From Gammaproteobacteria bacterium (GTDB taxonomy: Bacteria > Pseudomonadota > Gammaproteobacteria > Pseudomonadales > Azotimanducaceae): 64,000 bases of DNA. Position numbers and translations under genes: made by a program. Location of the stretch: assembly GCA_026705345.1 (NCBI GenBank), contig JAPPAV010000140.1, forward strand, positions 1 through 64,000, given 5' to 3'. A model generated the notes under the pieces. That model had not been told where the DNA came from and searched no databases. It saw only the letters and a list, made by a program, of their open reading frames with translations. Position 1 is the stretch's first letter; each line of letters begins with the position of its first letter. Below, one piece after another: positions 33,645 through 42,489 of the stretch.

Positions 33645-34390
33645 GAGGACTCTCGACCGGGAAGGTCCCCAACCGCAACGGGCTCGGGCTCTTTCGTGAA
33701 CCGGTAGCCAACCCCTCGGATCGTGTGCAGGTGTGCCGGCTTTTCCGGGCTACGCTCGAAACGTCTGCGCAGCCGCACGATGAAGTTGTCGACGGTCCGG
33801 GTGGACGGGAATACCTCGTAGCCCCATACCCGGTCCAGAATGTCCTCGCGCCCCACCACGCTGTTCCCGCGCTCCGCCAACAGTTTCAGGATCATCGCTT
33901 CCTTGTGGGTCAGCGCGTGGTCCGTGCCATCCCAGGCTCGGGCTCGGTAGGTGCGGAAGTCGATCTCGTTGCCGCCGAAACGCAGCGTGGCCGTGGTTTC
34001 GTTGTACCACTTGGTGCGGCGCAGGATCGCCGAGATCCTGAGCAGTAGCTCTTTCAGATGGAACGGTTTGGCCAGGTAGTCGTCACCGCCCGCTTCGAGA
34101 CCGCCGACACGATCTTCGGGCGCGTTGCGAACGGTGAGGAACAGCACTGGGGTCTCGACACCCGCACCACGCAACGACCGGCACATCTCCAGCCCGTCCA
34201 TCTCGGGCATGGCCACGTCCAGGACGATGAGATCGTAGGTCGCGGTTCGGGCAGCGTGAAGACCCTCCGCGCCGTTGTGGGCGGTTTCGGCGACGTAGCC
34301 CTCGGCAAGGAGATTCTCCCGGATTCCAGCCGCCAGGTGGGCCTCGTCATCGACAACGAGAATCCTCGCTGAGGACCCCGGCGCGCTCAT
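33641..34390 (-). CDS. OmpR-family response regulator in the heme operon
   Basis: This 249-residue regulator has a receiver domain (ARILVVDDEAHLAAGI, phosphoacceptor Asp58 in LIVLDVAMPEMDG, Lys in YLAKPF) and a C-terminal winged helix (LTHKEAMILKLLAERGNSVV, YEVFPSTRTVDNFIVRLRRR, HTIRGVGYRF). It sits between a sensor kinase and hemE with four-base overlaps on both sides. The target genes are unknown; autoregulation of the operon is plausible. Confidence 0.92.
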   Translation of the reverse strand: MSAPGSSARILVVDDEAHLAAGIRENLLAEGYVAETAHNGAEGLHAARTATYDLIVLDVAMPEMDGLEMCRSLRGAGVETPVLFLTVRNAPEDRVGGLEAGGDDYLAKPFHLKELLLRISAILRRTKWYNETTATLRFGGNEIDFRTYRARAWDGTDHALTHKEAMILKLLAERGNSVVGREDILDRVWGYEVFPSTRTVDNFIVRLRRRFERSPEKPAHLHTIRGVGYRFTKEPEPVAVGDLPGRESS

Positions 34391-35505
34391 CGAGCGGCCG
34401 GCCACGTCACGGTGACCGTCGCGCCCCGGCCCGGTCCTTCGCTCTTTGCGACGACGCGGGCATCCGAGATCTCCGCGAGTCGGCGCACCACGTAAAGACC
34501 CAAGCCCGTTCCCGGCATGGGGTTCGTCCCGTCGTCCCCCGATCGATAGAATTTCTCGAAAATCCTCGCAGCATCCCGAGGCGGAAATCCGATCCCGTCG
34601 TCGCGGATGTCGAGCACAATATCGGCCCCGTCGCGGCGGGCTTCGATGGAGATCTGCCGACCGTCCCCCGCGCCGCAAGCCTTCACGGCGTTGTCGAGCA
34701 GGTTGCGCAACACGCTCTCGATGGCGAGGGGATCCGCATCGATCACGAATGCGTGGACATCGGCGCGGATCGCGATCCCCTCGCGCGCAGCGCGAACAGC
34801 GTGACCCGCGGTCACGCCTTCGACGACATCGCGCAAAGGGACCGGCTCCCGACGCAGGCTGATACGGCCGTCGTCGATCCGCGCCGTGTCGAGGAGGTTG
34901 TCCACCATGCGCAACAGCCGGTCGCCGTCTTCCACCAACCGCTCGCCCAGGCGGCGGCTGTCCGGATCCGTACTGCGCGCTGTCAGTGTCTCTCCCGACA
35001 ATCGCATGCTGGCCAACGGGCTCTTGAATTCATGGGACACGGCGGCGATGAAGTTCTGCTGCCGACGACGCAATTGGGCATCGTGCCGGATGGCACGGGT
35101 CAGTACCGCCATGCCGACGAGCAACACAAGAAGAAAAAAACTTCCTTCCCACGCGTAGCGGTTGATCCGGGATGCGACCTCGTCCGCGAGATCCGCGATG
35201 GCGTCTGGCCGAACCGACGCGGCGCCGGCAACTGGGTCGAATGCAAGGTGCGGGAAGCCGGCGACCACATCCGCAATGACACCCGCTTGCACGCCTTCGG
35301 ACGGACCCTCCCCCGCATTCAACAACCCGACGAAGGCAGTCACCGACGCGGCGTTCGACTCGTAGAGATCAACGACACGGTCCTGTTCGCTCCATGCCAA
35401 GGTCCTTTGGTCGAGGATCCACCAGGCGACCTGGCCGGTGGCGATCGCGAGTACCGCAAGAAAACCCATCTGCAAGGCCTTGGTCGGATCACGCCTTAGG
35501 ATCAT
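34387..35505 (-). CDS. Membrane sensor histidine kinase in the heme operon
   Basis: This 372-residue kinase has TM helix 1 (about residues 12-31), a periplasmic domain of roughly 85 residues (32-118) without recognised fold or cysteines, and TM helix 2 (about 119-138). The HisKA box FIAAVSHEFKSPLASMRLS follows (His158), then ATPase boxes N (RNLLDNAVKAC), G1 (DDGIGFPPRD), F (FEKFYRS) and G2 (PGTGLGLYVVRR). ATG 35505 is inside the hemA 3' end, a 17-base overlap. The sensor domain is the part most likely to tell what is sensed. Confidence 0.9.
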   Translation of the reverse strand: MILRRDPTKALQMGFLAVLAIATGQVAWWILDQRTLAWSEQDRVVDLYESNAASVTAFVGLLNAGEGPSEGVQAGVIADVVAGFPHLAFDPVAGAASVRPDAIADLADEVASRINRYAWEGSFFLLVLLVGMAVLTRAIRHDAQLRRRQQNFIAAVSHEFKSPLASMRLSGETLTARSTDPDSRRLGERLVEDGDRLLRMVDNLLDTARIDDGRISLRREPVPLRDVVEGVTAGHAVRAAREGIAIRADVHAFVIDADPLAIESVLRNLLDNAVKACGAGDGRQISIEARRDGADIVLDIRDDGIGFPPRDAARIFEKFYRSGDDGTNPMPGTGLGLYVVRRLAEISDARVVAKSEGPGRGATVTVTWPAAR

Positions 35506-36838
35506 CGGCTTCCTCGCTCGTGTTTGTCTGGCTTTCGTCACCTTGGACGGCTTCGCGAAGCAGGCCACGGCGCTCGGCGTCGAGCCCCTTGAGAAACGCG
35601 TCCAAGGAGCCCTCGGGACCGTACCGCATGAGACCTTTGAGTCCAACGGTCGGCAGATGTGCCATGCGCCTTCCTAAGGACTTCGCCCAGGTGTCGAGGC
35701 GTCGCCGGGTTTCGGCGTCAAGCTCGCCGAGATCCTTAGCGAGCCTCCCCACGGCCGTCGTCGCGGCTTCGTGGTAGTGCTTCTGCAGCGCCGCGAACAA
35801 CGGTCCGTAGACCCGATCGACCACCTTGTCCCGGAGCCGTGGCAGGGCTTCGTCCACCAGCGTGCGGGCGTCCGCCGCCGCGAGAAGCCGCGCCTCTCGG
35901 TTCGACTCGGCCTGGTGGACGATCTCGTCCATGCCGATGCGCAGGACGCCGAGCCTGCTGCACGCTTCGACGTCGATGTCGGCCGGCACCGCCATGTCGA
36001 CGCCGAGGGGTGGTTCGCCGGACCCCGTCACGCCGACGAAACGACCCAGGGTCTGCGCGTCGACGACCGGTTCGGGGGACCCCGTGGCCGAGAGCACGAC
36101 CTCGACCGGCGGCGGCGATCGCCGGAAGTCGGCAAGCGACATACTCGGCACATCGAAGCGCTCGGCGAGTGCCCGCGCATTGTCCGGCGTGCGGTTGACC
36201 ACCACGAACGGTACCCGGGCCTTGGCGAGCGACAACGCCGCACGCTCGGTCATCGCCGAGATTCCGATCAAGGCCACTGTTCCCGGCGTTCTGGCGAGCC
36301 GGCGTCGAACGTGGGACATCGCCACTTCGGCGAGCGATACCGAGCCTTCGCCCAAACGGGTGCCGTCTCGAACGGCGGCGGCGATTCGCCCAGCCTCCTC
36401 GAATACCAGCGACAGGAGCGGACCGCAGAGGCCAAGAGCCCCCGCGCGATCGCGGGCAATGCGCACCTGACCGGCGATCTCCACTTCGCCGACGGCAGCA
36501 GAGTCGAGCCCGGCGGCGACCAGGAAGAGATGTTCGCAAGCCCCCTCGCCCCGCCATGCCTTGAACGTCCGCTCCGCCTGGCCGGGCGAAGGCAGAACGC
36601 CCTTCAGCAGTTCGAAGGCGGGTACGCGCAGATCCCGTACCGTCGTCTCGGGCTTTCCCGCGAAGATGATCTCGACTCGGTTGCAGGTCTCGACGTAGGC
36701 GAGTTCGGTGAGCCCCTCGGCCCGGGCAAACTCGCACAAGCGCGCATCGCGGTGCCCGGCCGCAAGCGAATAGTCCGCCAGCGCTTCGGTGCCGACTTGG
36801 CGCCAAGAGATGCCGACGATTCCGAGTTCATCCAGCAT
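35489..36838 (-). CDS. hemA: Glutamyl-tRNA reductase
   Basis: HemA reduces Glu-tRNA to glutamate-1-semialdehyde, the committed step of C5 tetrapyrrole synthesis. The catalytic cysteine lies in YVETCNRVEI. Other landmarks are AAGLDSAAVGEVEIAGQVRI (the usual GLDS-GE-Q block with E-V-E instead of E-P-Q), a Rossmann segment VALIGISAMTERAALSLA, and a C-terminal dimerisation helix. Length 449 is normal. It is divergent enough from the common type that misannotation is possible, but the order of motifs is convincing. It is the first gene of the eight-gene operon. A 7-bp inverted repeat spans its leader and ends next to its start codon. Confidence 0.9.
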   Translation of the reverse strand: MLDELGIVGISWRQVGTEALADYSLAAGHRDARLCEFARAEGLTELAYVETCNRVEIIFAGKPETTVRDLRVPAFELLKGVLPSPGQAERTFKAWRGEGACEHLFLVAAGLDSAAVGEVEIAGQVRIARDRAGALGLCGPLLSLVFEEAGRIAAAVRDGTRLGEGSVSLAEVAMSHVRRRLARTPGTVALIGISAMTERAALSLAKARVPFVVVNRTPDNARALAERFDVPSMSLADFRRSPPPVEVVLSATGSPEPVVDAQTLGRFVGVTGSGEPPLGVDMAVPADIDVEACSRLGVLRIGMDEIVHQAESNREARLLAAADARTLVDEALPRLRDKVVDRVYGPLFAALQKHYHEAATTAVGRLAKDLGELDAETRRRLDTWAKSLGRRMAHLPTVGLKGLMRYGPEGSLDAFLKGLDAERRGLLREAVQGDESQTNTSEEADDPKA

Positions 36839-36839
36839 G

Positions 36840-36876
36840 GTGACACCCTAGCCATTTCGCCGGAACGATGTGTCAC
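36840..36876 (-). promoter_or_regulatory. Inverted repeat GTGACAC-N23-GTGTCAC at the hemA start
   Basis: Perfect 7-base arms at 36840-36846 and 36870-36876. In the hemA transcript the second arm lies directly before the start codon and includes the only Shine-Dalgarno-like purines (AGGGTG). It could be a DNA operator or a leader stem that hides the ribosome-binding site. It also lies in the divergent region shared with the alpha-2-macroglobulin gene. Confidence 0.45.
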
Positions 36877-36976
36877 GGGATTGTCAGGCCGGACACGGGG
36901 CGGTAAGGTGGCCATTGAACCTTCGAGTATCGGGCCGCGCTCAAGGGTACATCGAAGCGTCAAGGGGCAAGGCCTG

Positions 36977-39900
36977 ATGAAGCATCGCGTACTCTCCGTG
37001 CTGTTGTCTTGGTGGGCCCTCCTCGGCACGTGCGCCGCCGCAGCCGATGCCGAGATCGAATCGTTCTCGCCCACGGGATTCACCAAGGACGTCCGACAGG
37101 TGGCGGTGCGTTTTTCCGCACCCATGGTCGATCTCGGCGACCCGGACCGACGGGGCCCGTTCACCGTGAAGTGCGCAATACCGGGCGCTGGTCGCTGGAT
37201 CGACGAACGCCGATGGGTCTACGACTTCGAATACGAAGTCCCGGGCGCCGAGCGGTGCACCTTCACGCTGCGCCGAGGCGTCAAGACGCTCGCCGGCGAG
37301 GCGATTGCCGGACCGCGCGAACGATCTTTCCATACCGGCGGGCCGACCATCGTCGCGAGTCGCGCATCCCGGTGGTCCGCGCCGATCGACGAACGGCAGG
37401 TGTTCCTGCTGGCATTGGATGCCAGGGCGGACGAGCAGTCCATCGAGCGCTACGCCCGTTGCCGAGTCGCCGGGCAGGCGGACATCGGCGTCGACGTGGT
37501 CGCGGGCGTCAAGCGCAACGAGATACTCGACGCGCTACGGGACAACGAGCTCGATTTCATCGACGAACTCGCCGAAAGCGTGAACACCCATCTTCCCAAA
37601 CAAGATGGCGTCGACCTCCGGGAACGTGCAATGCAGCGCATCGTCATGGTGCGCTGCCGGACGCCACTGCCCAACGACACCCCCATGGAACTCGTCTGGG
37701 GTGCTGGCGTCGCAGGCGTCAACGGCGTGGCCTCGCCGAAGGATCAAGTGCTCGAGTTCACCGTGCGTCCGGCGTTCCGGGCCAACGTCGGATGTTCCGC
37801 GACGTGGCAGGAACAATGCCTTGGCGCTATCACCGTGTCCTTCACGGCGCCGGTCCCGCTCGAGAGCATGGCGCGCGTTCGCCTCTTGGACGCCGAAGGC
37901 GTCGAACTGCCTGGGGAATCCGGGCCACAACGCATCTACTTCGATGCCGGTATTCTGGAAGAGTCTTCCTACCGGATCGAGCTTGACGGTCCCATCGCGG
38001 ACATCGACGGGCGGGCGTTGGCGAATGCCGCCGAGTTTCCTTGGACCATCCGGACGGGTCGACTACATCCGGGCGCAACCCTCGGGCACCGACTGATTGT
38101 CGCGTCGGGCGCAACCGCGCCAGTGCTGCTGCGCCGCCCGCCGGGAATCCTGAACGGTCGGCGTTTAGGTGTGGCCGAAGAGCCGGAAATCGCGCGGTGG
38201 ATCACGCGGACCGAAGACCATCGTGACGAACCGACCGCAGCGTGGGGTGGTCGGGAGTCTTCGCTCCTCGCCCAAGCCGAGCAGGCGACGACGCCCTTTG
38301 AATTGGAACCCGAGGATGCGCCGTTTCAGGTAGCGGGCGTGCCGCTGGTCGAGCCCGGCCTGCAGGTACTCGAACTGACGTTGCCGCCTTCCGAAGGAAT
38401 CCCGGCTGAAAGATTCGTCGCGGGCACCGCAAGTGCGACCCGTCTCGCCGTGCACTTCCAGCTCGGACAGGAGTCCTCGCTGGTCTGGGTGACCGGACTC
38501 GACGACGCCGAACCCGTCGCCGGTGCGACCGTGCGGATCACCGACGGATGCACGGGAAAGGCACTCGCCGAGGGGCGTTCGGATGTCGATGGGCTGGCCC
38601 GTTTCCCCACGGCGCTACCCGATGTCGACTGCCCTCGCCCTTTCTACCTGGTGACCGCTCGCAAGGACGGTGACCTTGCGCTTCTCCCGTTCAATAGGCC
38701 GTGGGGCAAAGACGCAAGTCACTGGCCGCTCAGGGTCCATACCGTGCTTGACCGGTCGCTGTTCCAACCCGGTCAGACCGTGTCGATGAAGCACATCCTG
38801 CGTCTTGCGACGTCGGCGGGGTTCGAACTGCCCGATGTGGCGGACAAGGAAGCCGTCGTGACGATCTGGCACCGGGGCACCGGGCGAGTGCACGAAGAGA
38901 CGATCAACATCGACGACAAGGGAATCGCCGCCGGCACGTTCGACCTGCCCGAGGATGCGAAACTCGGTCGCTACGAGATTAGGGTCGCCGTTGACGGCGT
39001 CGGCGACCATCGTGCCCGTCGCACCGGCTTCCGGGTCGAACGGTTCCGCGTCGGCGCTCTGCGGGCAACCCTATCGGCACCGACCGAACCGGTCGTCACC
39101 CCCACGTCGGTAACGATCGATGCACGCGTTGAACATCTCGCCGGCGGCGGCGCCGCGCTTCTGCCCGTCGTAGTACGCGCAACGGTGAAGGAGCGGCACA
39201 ATGACGACTGGTCGGATCCCGAACCCCCGCCCGTAACGCGAACCGTGCGCACAACGCTGGACGAGAACGGGCGGGCCCGAGTCGAGATACCGGACATTCC
39301 CCGAGTCAAGGATGGTGGCGTACTTGCGGTGGAGATGGACTACCGCGACGACAACGGGGAGATCAGGACGACACCGGGCGTCTCTGTCGAGCTGTGGCCC
39401 GCCGCCGTTCGGCTCCAGATCGACGACGACGAGGAGTCCCTTCGCGCGGCCTACGTCCGCGCCTACGACACAAGCGGCGCCCGTGTCCCCGGTATCGCCG
39501 TCCAAGCCGAGTTCGTCCTCCCCAAGTGGATCCCCCGGATTGGTCGCCTGCCGGGCGGCTTCCGAGCCCGGGGATCCCAGACGGTTTGGCATGCCCAGGG
39601 TTCCTGTTCCGGCATGACCGACGACGACGGAACGCTCGTATGCACACTTCCCCCCCACCTGGACGGCGGCGCGCTGGTACGCGCGACGGCGCAAGACGGC
39701 GACGGCAATACCACCCGGGCATCGGGTTGGGCCGGCGCTCGAGAGACCGTGCGCTTTCTCAGGGTCGCAGACGACGGCCCCATCTCGCCTGGGGATACCC
39801 TGCGCATCAGCACGTCATCGCCTGAAGGCGAATTCACAGCGTTGGTGACGGTGCAGCGCGAAGGCATCCTCGACGCCTTCGTGCGCCGCTTGACCGGGCC

Positions 39901-42481
39901 CGACGCGGTGGTCGAGGTTCCCGCGCGCGCCAACTACGCGCCCAACGTCCGCGTTTCCGTGTTGGCCATCGCTGCGCCGGAGGCGGACACGCCGCCACTG
40001 GACTCGGGACTCGAAACGACGTCCGCTGGTGCAACCCTGGAGTTGCAGGGTGCGCCGCAGCGACTCAAGGGATCCGTCTATCTCGAGGTGACCAGCGCCG
40101 CGAACGCCCTCGCCGTGACCGTGGAACCCGAGCGCAAGACCTACCGGGTCAGGAACCGCGCCCGCGTCCGGGTGCGCGTGGCCGACCCGGCGGGCGTCGC
40201 TCGCGGCGATGCCGACGTGGCCATCGCCGCCGTGGACCAGGGACTGCTCGAACTGTGGCCCAACGCGTCCTGGAACCTGCTCGACGCGATGATGGCGCGC
40301 CGGTCGGTCGACGTCTGGTCCTTTAGCAGTCTGGACGAGATGACGGGTTCGCTGTCCCTGGGCACCGATTGGGACAAGGCGATGCTTGGGCGGGAGATTG
40401 CTCGCGGCGGCGGGTTAATGTACAGCATGGCACCGGAACTGGGGGACCCCCAGATTGCCGAGACCTTCCGCCGGGAACGCTTCGAACCCCTGCTGCTGTG
40501 GCAGGGTCGCGTTCCGATGGGCGAGGACGGCAGCGTCGAAGTCGACGTGCCGTTGAACGACCTCGTGACCTCGTTCCGCATCGTTGCCGTCGCGACCGCC
40601 GGCGCGCACCTGTTCGGCACGGGCGATGCGACGATCCGCACGACCCAGGACCTGGTCCTGCGTTCCGGTCTAGTGTCCTCCGTCCGGGAGGGGGACCGCT
40701 TCAACGCCACGTTCACGGTTCGCAACGCGACCGATTCCGAGCGCGAGGTTGCCGTCACGGCCCGTGTCGAGGGCCTGCCGACGTTGCGGCGTCGAACCCT
40801 GGCCATCCCCGCCGGGGCGTCGAAGGAGGCCGTCTGGCGCGTCACCGTGCCGACGGGCATCGACCGGCTGGATTGGGACGTGACCGCCGAAACCGACGCC
40901 GACGCGGACCGCCTGGCCGCGCATCAGACGGTCCTGCCGCCGGTCCCGGTGCAGGTGCAGCAGGCGACCCTAGTCCAACTCGAAGGGCGCCAGTCACTAC
41001 CGGTCGCGCCGCCACGGCGCGCACTGCCCAACCGGGGCGGCGTGGCGGTGGCCCTGCGGCGGAGCATCGCGGGCGGCCTCGACGCCATGCGCGAATACAT
41101 GGCGCAATACAGCTACACGTGCTTCGAACAGCGGGCATCCGTCGCCGTCGCCCTGAACGACCCGGCGCGGTGGTCCGTGCTGATGTCGGATATCGGCAAC
41201 TCGATGGACGACGAGGGGCTCGTGAAGTACTTCCCGAGCAGCCGACTGCACGGGTCCCCTGTTCTGACGGCCTACGTGCTGACCATCGCGGACGCGGCCG
41301 GGTTCGAGATACCGGAGGACTACCGCAAGAGAATGACCGGGGGTCTGTCAAGCTACCTGCGCGACGCCGTCGGCCGCCGCGGGAATCTCGCCCGGGCGTC
41401 GTCCACGGTGACCCGGCTCACGGCCCTCGCCGCCCTCGCCCGCCACGATGCCGTGGACCCGTGGCTCTTCGAGCTCTTTCGGAACCACATCGAGACCGAC
41501 CTCGACCTCAATTTGCTGCCCACCTCGGCGCTCCTCGACTGGATCGACATCCTCGAGGGCGTCTCGCCGGCGCACGCCGAGCTTGCCGTGGCGAAGTCGA
41601 TCATCAGAACCCGCCTAGACCTGCAGGGCACGTCGCTCGCATTCTCGACCGAGCGCCGCGACCGGCTCTGGTCGTTCATGGTCTCCATCGACAGCAACGC
41701 CGCGCGCACGGTGACGTCTCTCATCGCCGACCCGGACTGGCGCGCCGACATGCCGCGCATGATGCGGGGTCTTCTCGGTCGGCAGCAACGCGGGCGTTGG
41801 CGGACCACGGTGGCCAACGCCTGGGGAGCGATCGCAACGGCACGGTTCGCGGCCGCGTTCGAAGCAACGCCCGTGGCAGGCACCAGCGTGGTCCGCCTCG
41901 GCGCCTCCGAACATCGTCTAGGCTGGCGGCACGACGAATCCCCCGCGCCTGTTGAGATTCCGTGGGCCGCCACGACCCTGACCCTCGACCACGAGGGCAC
42001 CGGTGCGCCCTGGGGCCTAGTCGAGTTCCGCGCGGCGGTGCCCCGGCATCGCCCAGTGGCGCGCGGCTATCGTATCGACCGGGACGTGCAGGCCATCCAC
42101 CGGCAGGGCGGCCGAGGCTGGCGGCGGGGCGATGTCGCCGGCGTCGTACTGGACATCGACGCCGACCGCGACATGACCTGGGTGGTCGTGGAGGATCCCC
42201 TGCCGCCCGGCGCCGTGGTGCTCGGCAGCGGCCTAGGCGGCGACTCCGACATGCTCGGGGGCGCCCCCCAATACGGGGACCGATGGCCGGTGTATTCGGA
42301 GCGCGACGTCGACAGCTACCGCGCCTACTACCGTTACGTGCCCAAGGGCCGCCTGTCGTTGCGCTACAACGTCCGCTACAACACCGCCGGCACCTTCACG
42401 CTGCCGCCGACACGGGTCGAGGCCATGTATGCGCCGGAGATGCACGCCGAGCGACCGGTCAAGCCCATCACGATAAGGTAG
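36977..42481 (+). CDS. Bacterial alpha-2-macroglobulin
   Basis: This 1834-residue secreted protease trap has a signal peptide (VLSVLLSWWALLGTCAAAADA) with no classical lipobox. A string of macroglobulin domains follows, with ESSLVWVTGLDDAEPVAGAT and VLDRSLFQPGQTVSMKHI typical of MG1-MG3. Then come the bait-like/MG7 region and the thioester domain. The thioester motif is Cys-Phe-Glu-Gln at about residues 1382-1385 (YSYTCFEQ), so covalent capture should be possible. The terminal receptor-like domain has YRYVPKGRLSLRYNVRYNT. No penicillin-binding-protein-1C gene is adjacent, unlike the E. coli YfhM-type arrangement. The ATG at 36977 begins the signal peptide; the open frame before it is antisense to hemA. 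Confidence 0.93.
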   Translation: MKHRVLSVLLSWWALLGTCAAAADAEIESFSPTGFTKDVRQVAVRFSAPMVDLGDPDRRGPFTVKCAIPGAGRWIDERRWVYDFEYEVPGAERCTFTLRRGVKTLAGEAIAGPRERSFHTGGPTIVASRASRWSAPIDERQVFLLALDARADEQSIERYARCRVAGQADIGVDVVAGVKRNEILDALRDNELDFIDELAESVNTHLPKQDGVDLRERAMQRIVMVRCRTPLPNDTPMELVWGAGVAGVNGVASPKDQVLEFTVRPAFRANVGCSATWQEQCLGAITVSFTAPVPLESMARVRLLDAEGVELPGESGPQRIYFDAGILEESSYRIELDGPIADIDGRALANAAEFPWTIRTGRLHPGATLGHRLIVASGATAPVLLRRPPGILNGRRLGVAEEPEIARWITRTEDHRDEPTAAWGGRESSLLAQAEQATTPFELEPEDAPFQVAGVPLVEPGLQVLELTLPPSEGIPAERFVAGTASATRLAVHFQLGQESSLVWVTGLDDAEPVAGATVRITDGCTGKALAEGRSDVDGLARFPTALPDVDCPRPFYLVTARKDGDLALLPFNRPWGKDASHWPLRVHTVLDRSLFQPGQTVSMKHILRLATSAGFELPDVADKEAVVTIWHRGTGRVHEETINIDDKGIAAGTFDLPEDAKLGRYEIRVAVDGVGDHRARRTGFRVERFRVGALRATLSAPTEPVVTPTSVTIDARVEHLAGGGAALLPVVVRATVKERHNDDWSDPEPPPVTRTVRTTLDENGRARVEIPDIPRVKDGGVLAVEMDYRDDNGEIRTTPGVSVELWPAAVRLQIDDDEESLRAAYVRAYDTSGARVPGIAVQAEFVLPKWIPRIGRLPGGFRARGSQTVWHAQGSCSGMTDDDGTLVCTLPPHLDGGALVRATAQDGDGNTTRASGWAGARETVRFLRVADDGPISPGDTLRISTSSPEGEFTALVTVQREGILDAFVRRLTGPDAVVEVPARANYAPNVRVSVLAIAAPEADTPPLDSGLETTSAGATLELQGAPQRLKGSVYLEVTSAANALAVTVEPERKTYRVRNRARVRVRVADPAGVARGDADVAIAAVDQGLLELWPNASWNLLDAMMARRSVDVWSFSSLDEMTGSLSLGTDWDKAMLGREIARGGGLMYSMAPELGDPQIAETFRRERFEPLLLWQGRVPMGEDGSVEVDVPLNDLVTSFRIVAVATAGAHLFGTGDATIRTTQDLVLRSGLVSSVREGDRFNATFTVRNATDSEREVAVTARVEGLPTLRRRTLAIPAGASKEAVWRVTVPTGIDRLDWDVTAETDADADRLAAHQTVLPPVPVQVQQATLVQLEGRQSLPVAPPRRALPNRGGVAVALRRSIAGGLDAMREYMAQYSYTCFEQRASVAVALNDPARWSVLMSDIGNSMDDEGLVKYFPSSRLHGSPVLTAYVLTIADAAGFEIPEDYRKRMTGGLSSYLRDAVGRRGNLARASSTVTRLTALAALARHDAVDPWLFELFRNHIETDLDLNLLPTSALLDWIDILEGVSPAHAELAVAKSIIRTRLDLQGTSLAFSTERRDRLWSFMVSIDSNAARTVTSLIADPDWRADMPRMMRGLLGRQQRGRWRTTVANAWGAIATARFAAAFEATPVAGTSVVRLGASEHRLGWRHDESPAPVEIPWAATTLTLDHEGTGAPWGLVEFRAAVPRHRPVARGYRIDRDVQAIHRQGGRGWRRGDVAGVVLDIDADRDMTWVVVEDPLPPGAVVLGSGLGGDSDMLGGAPQYGDRWPVYSERDVDSYRAYYRYVPKGRLSLRYNVRYNTAGTFTLPPTRVEAMYAPEMHAERPVKPITIR

Positions 42482-42489
42482 ATCACCAG

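Noticed and set aside
35771..36976. Very long in-frame N-terminal extension of the alpha-2-macroglobulin
   Set aside because: It is antisense to hemA, has no family similarity, and a clear signal peptide begins at 36977.
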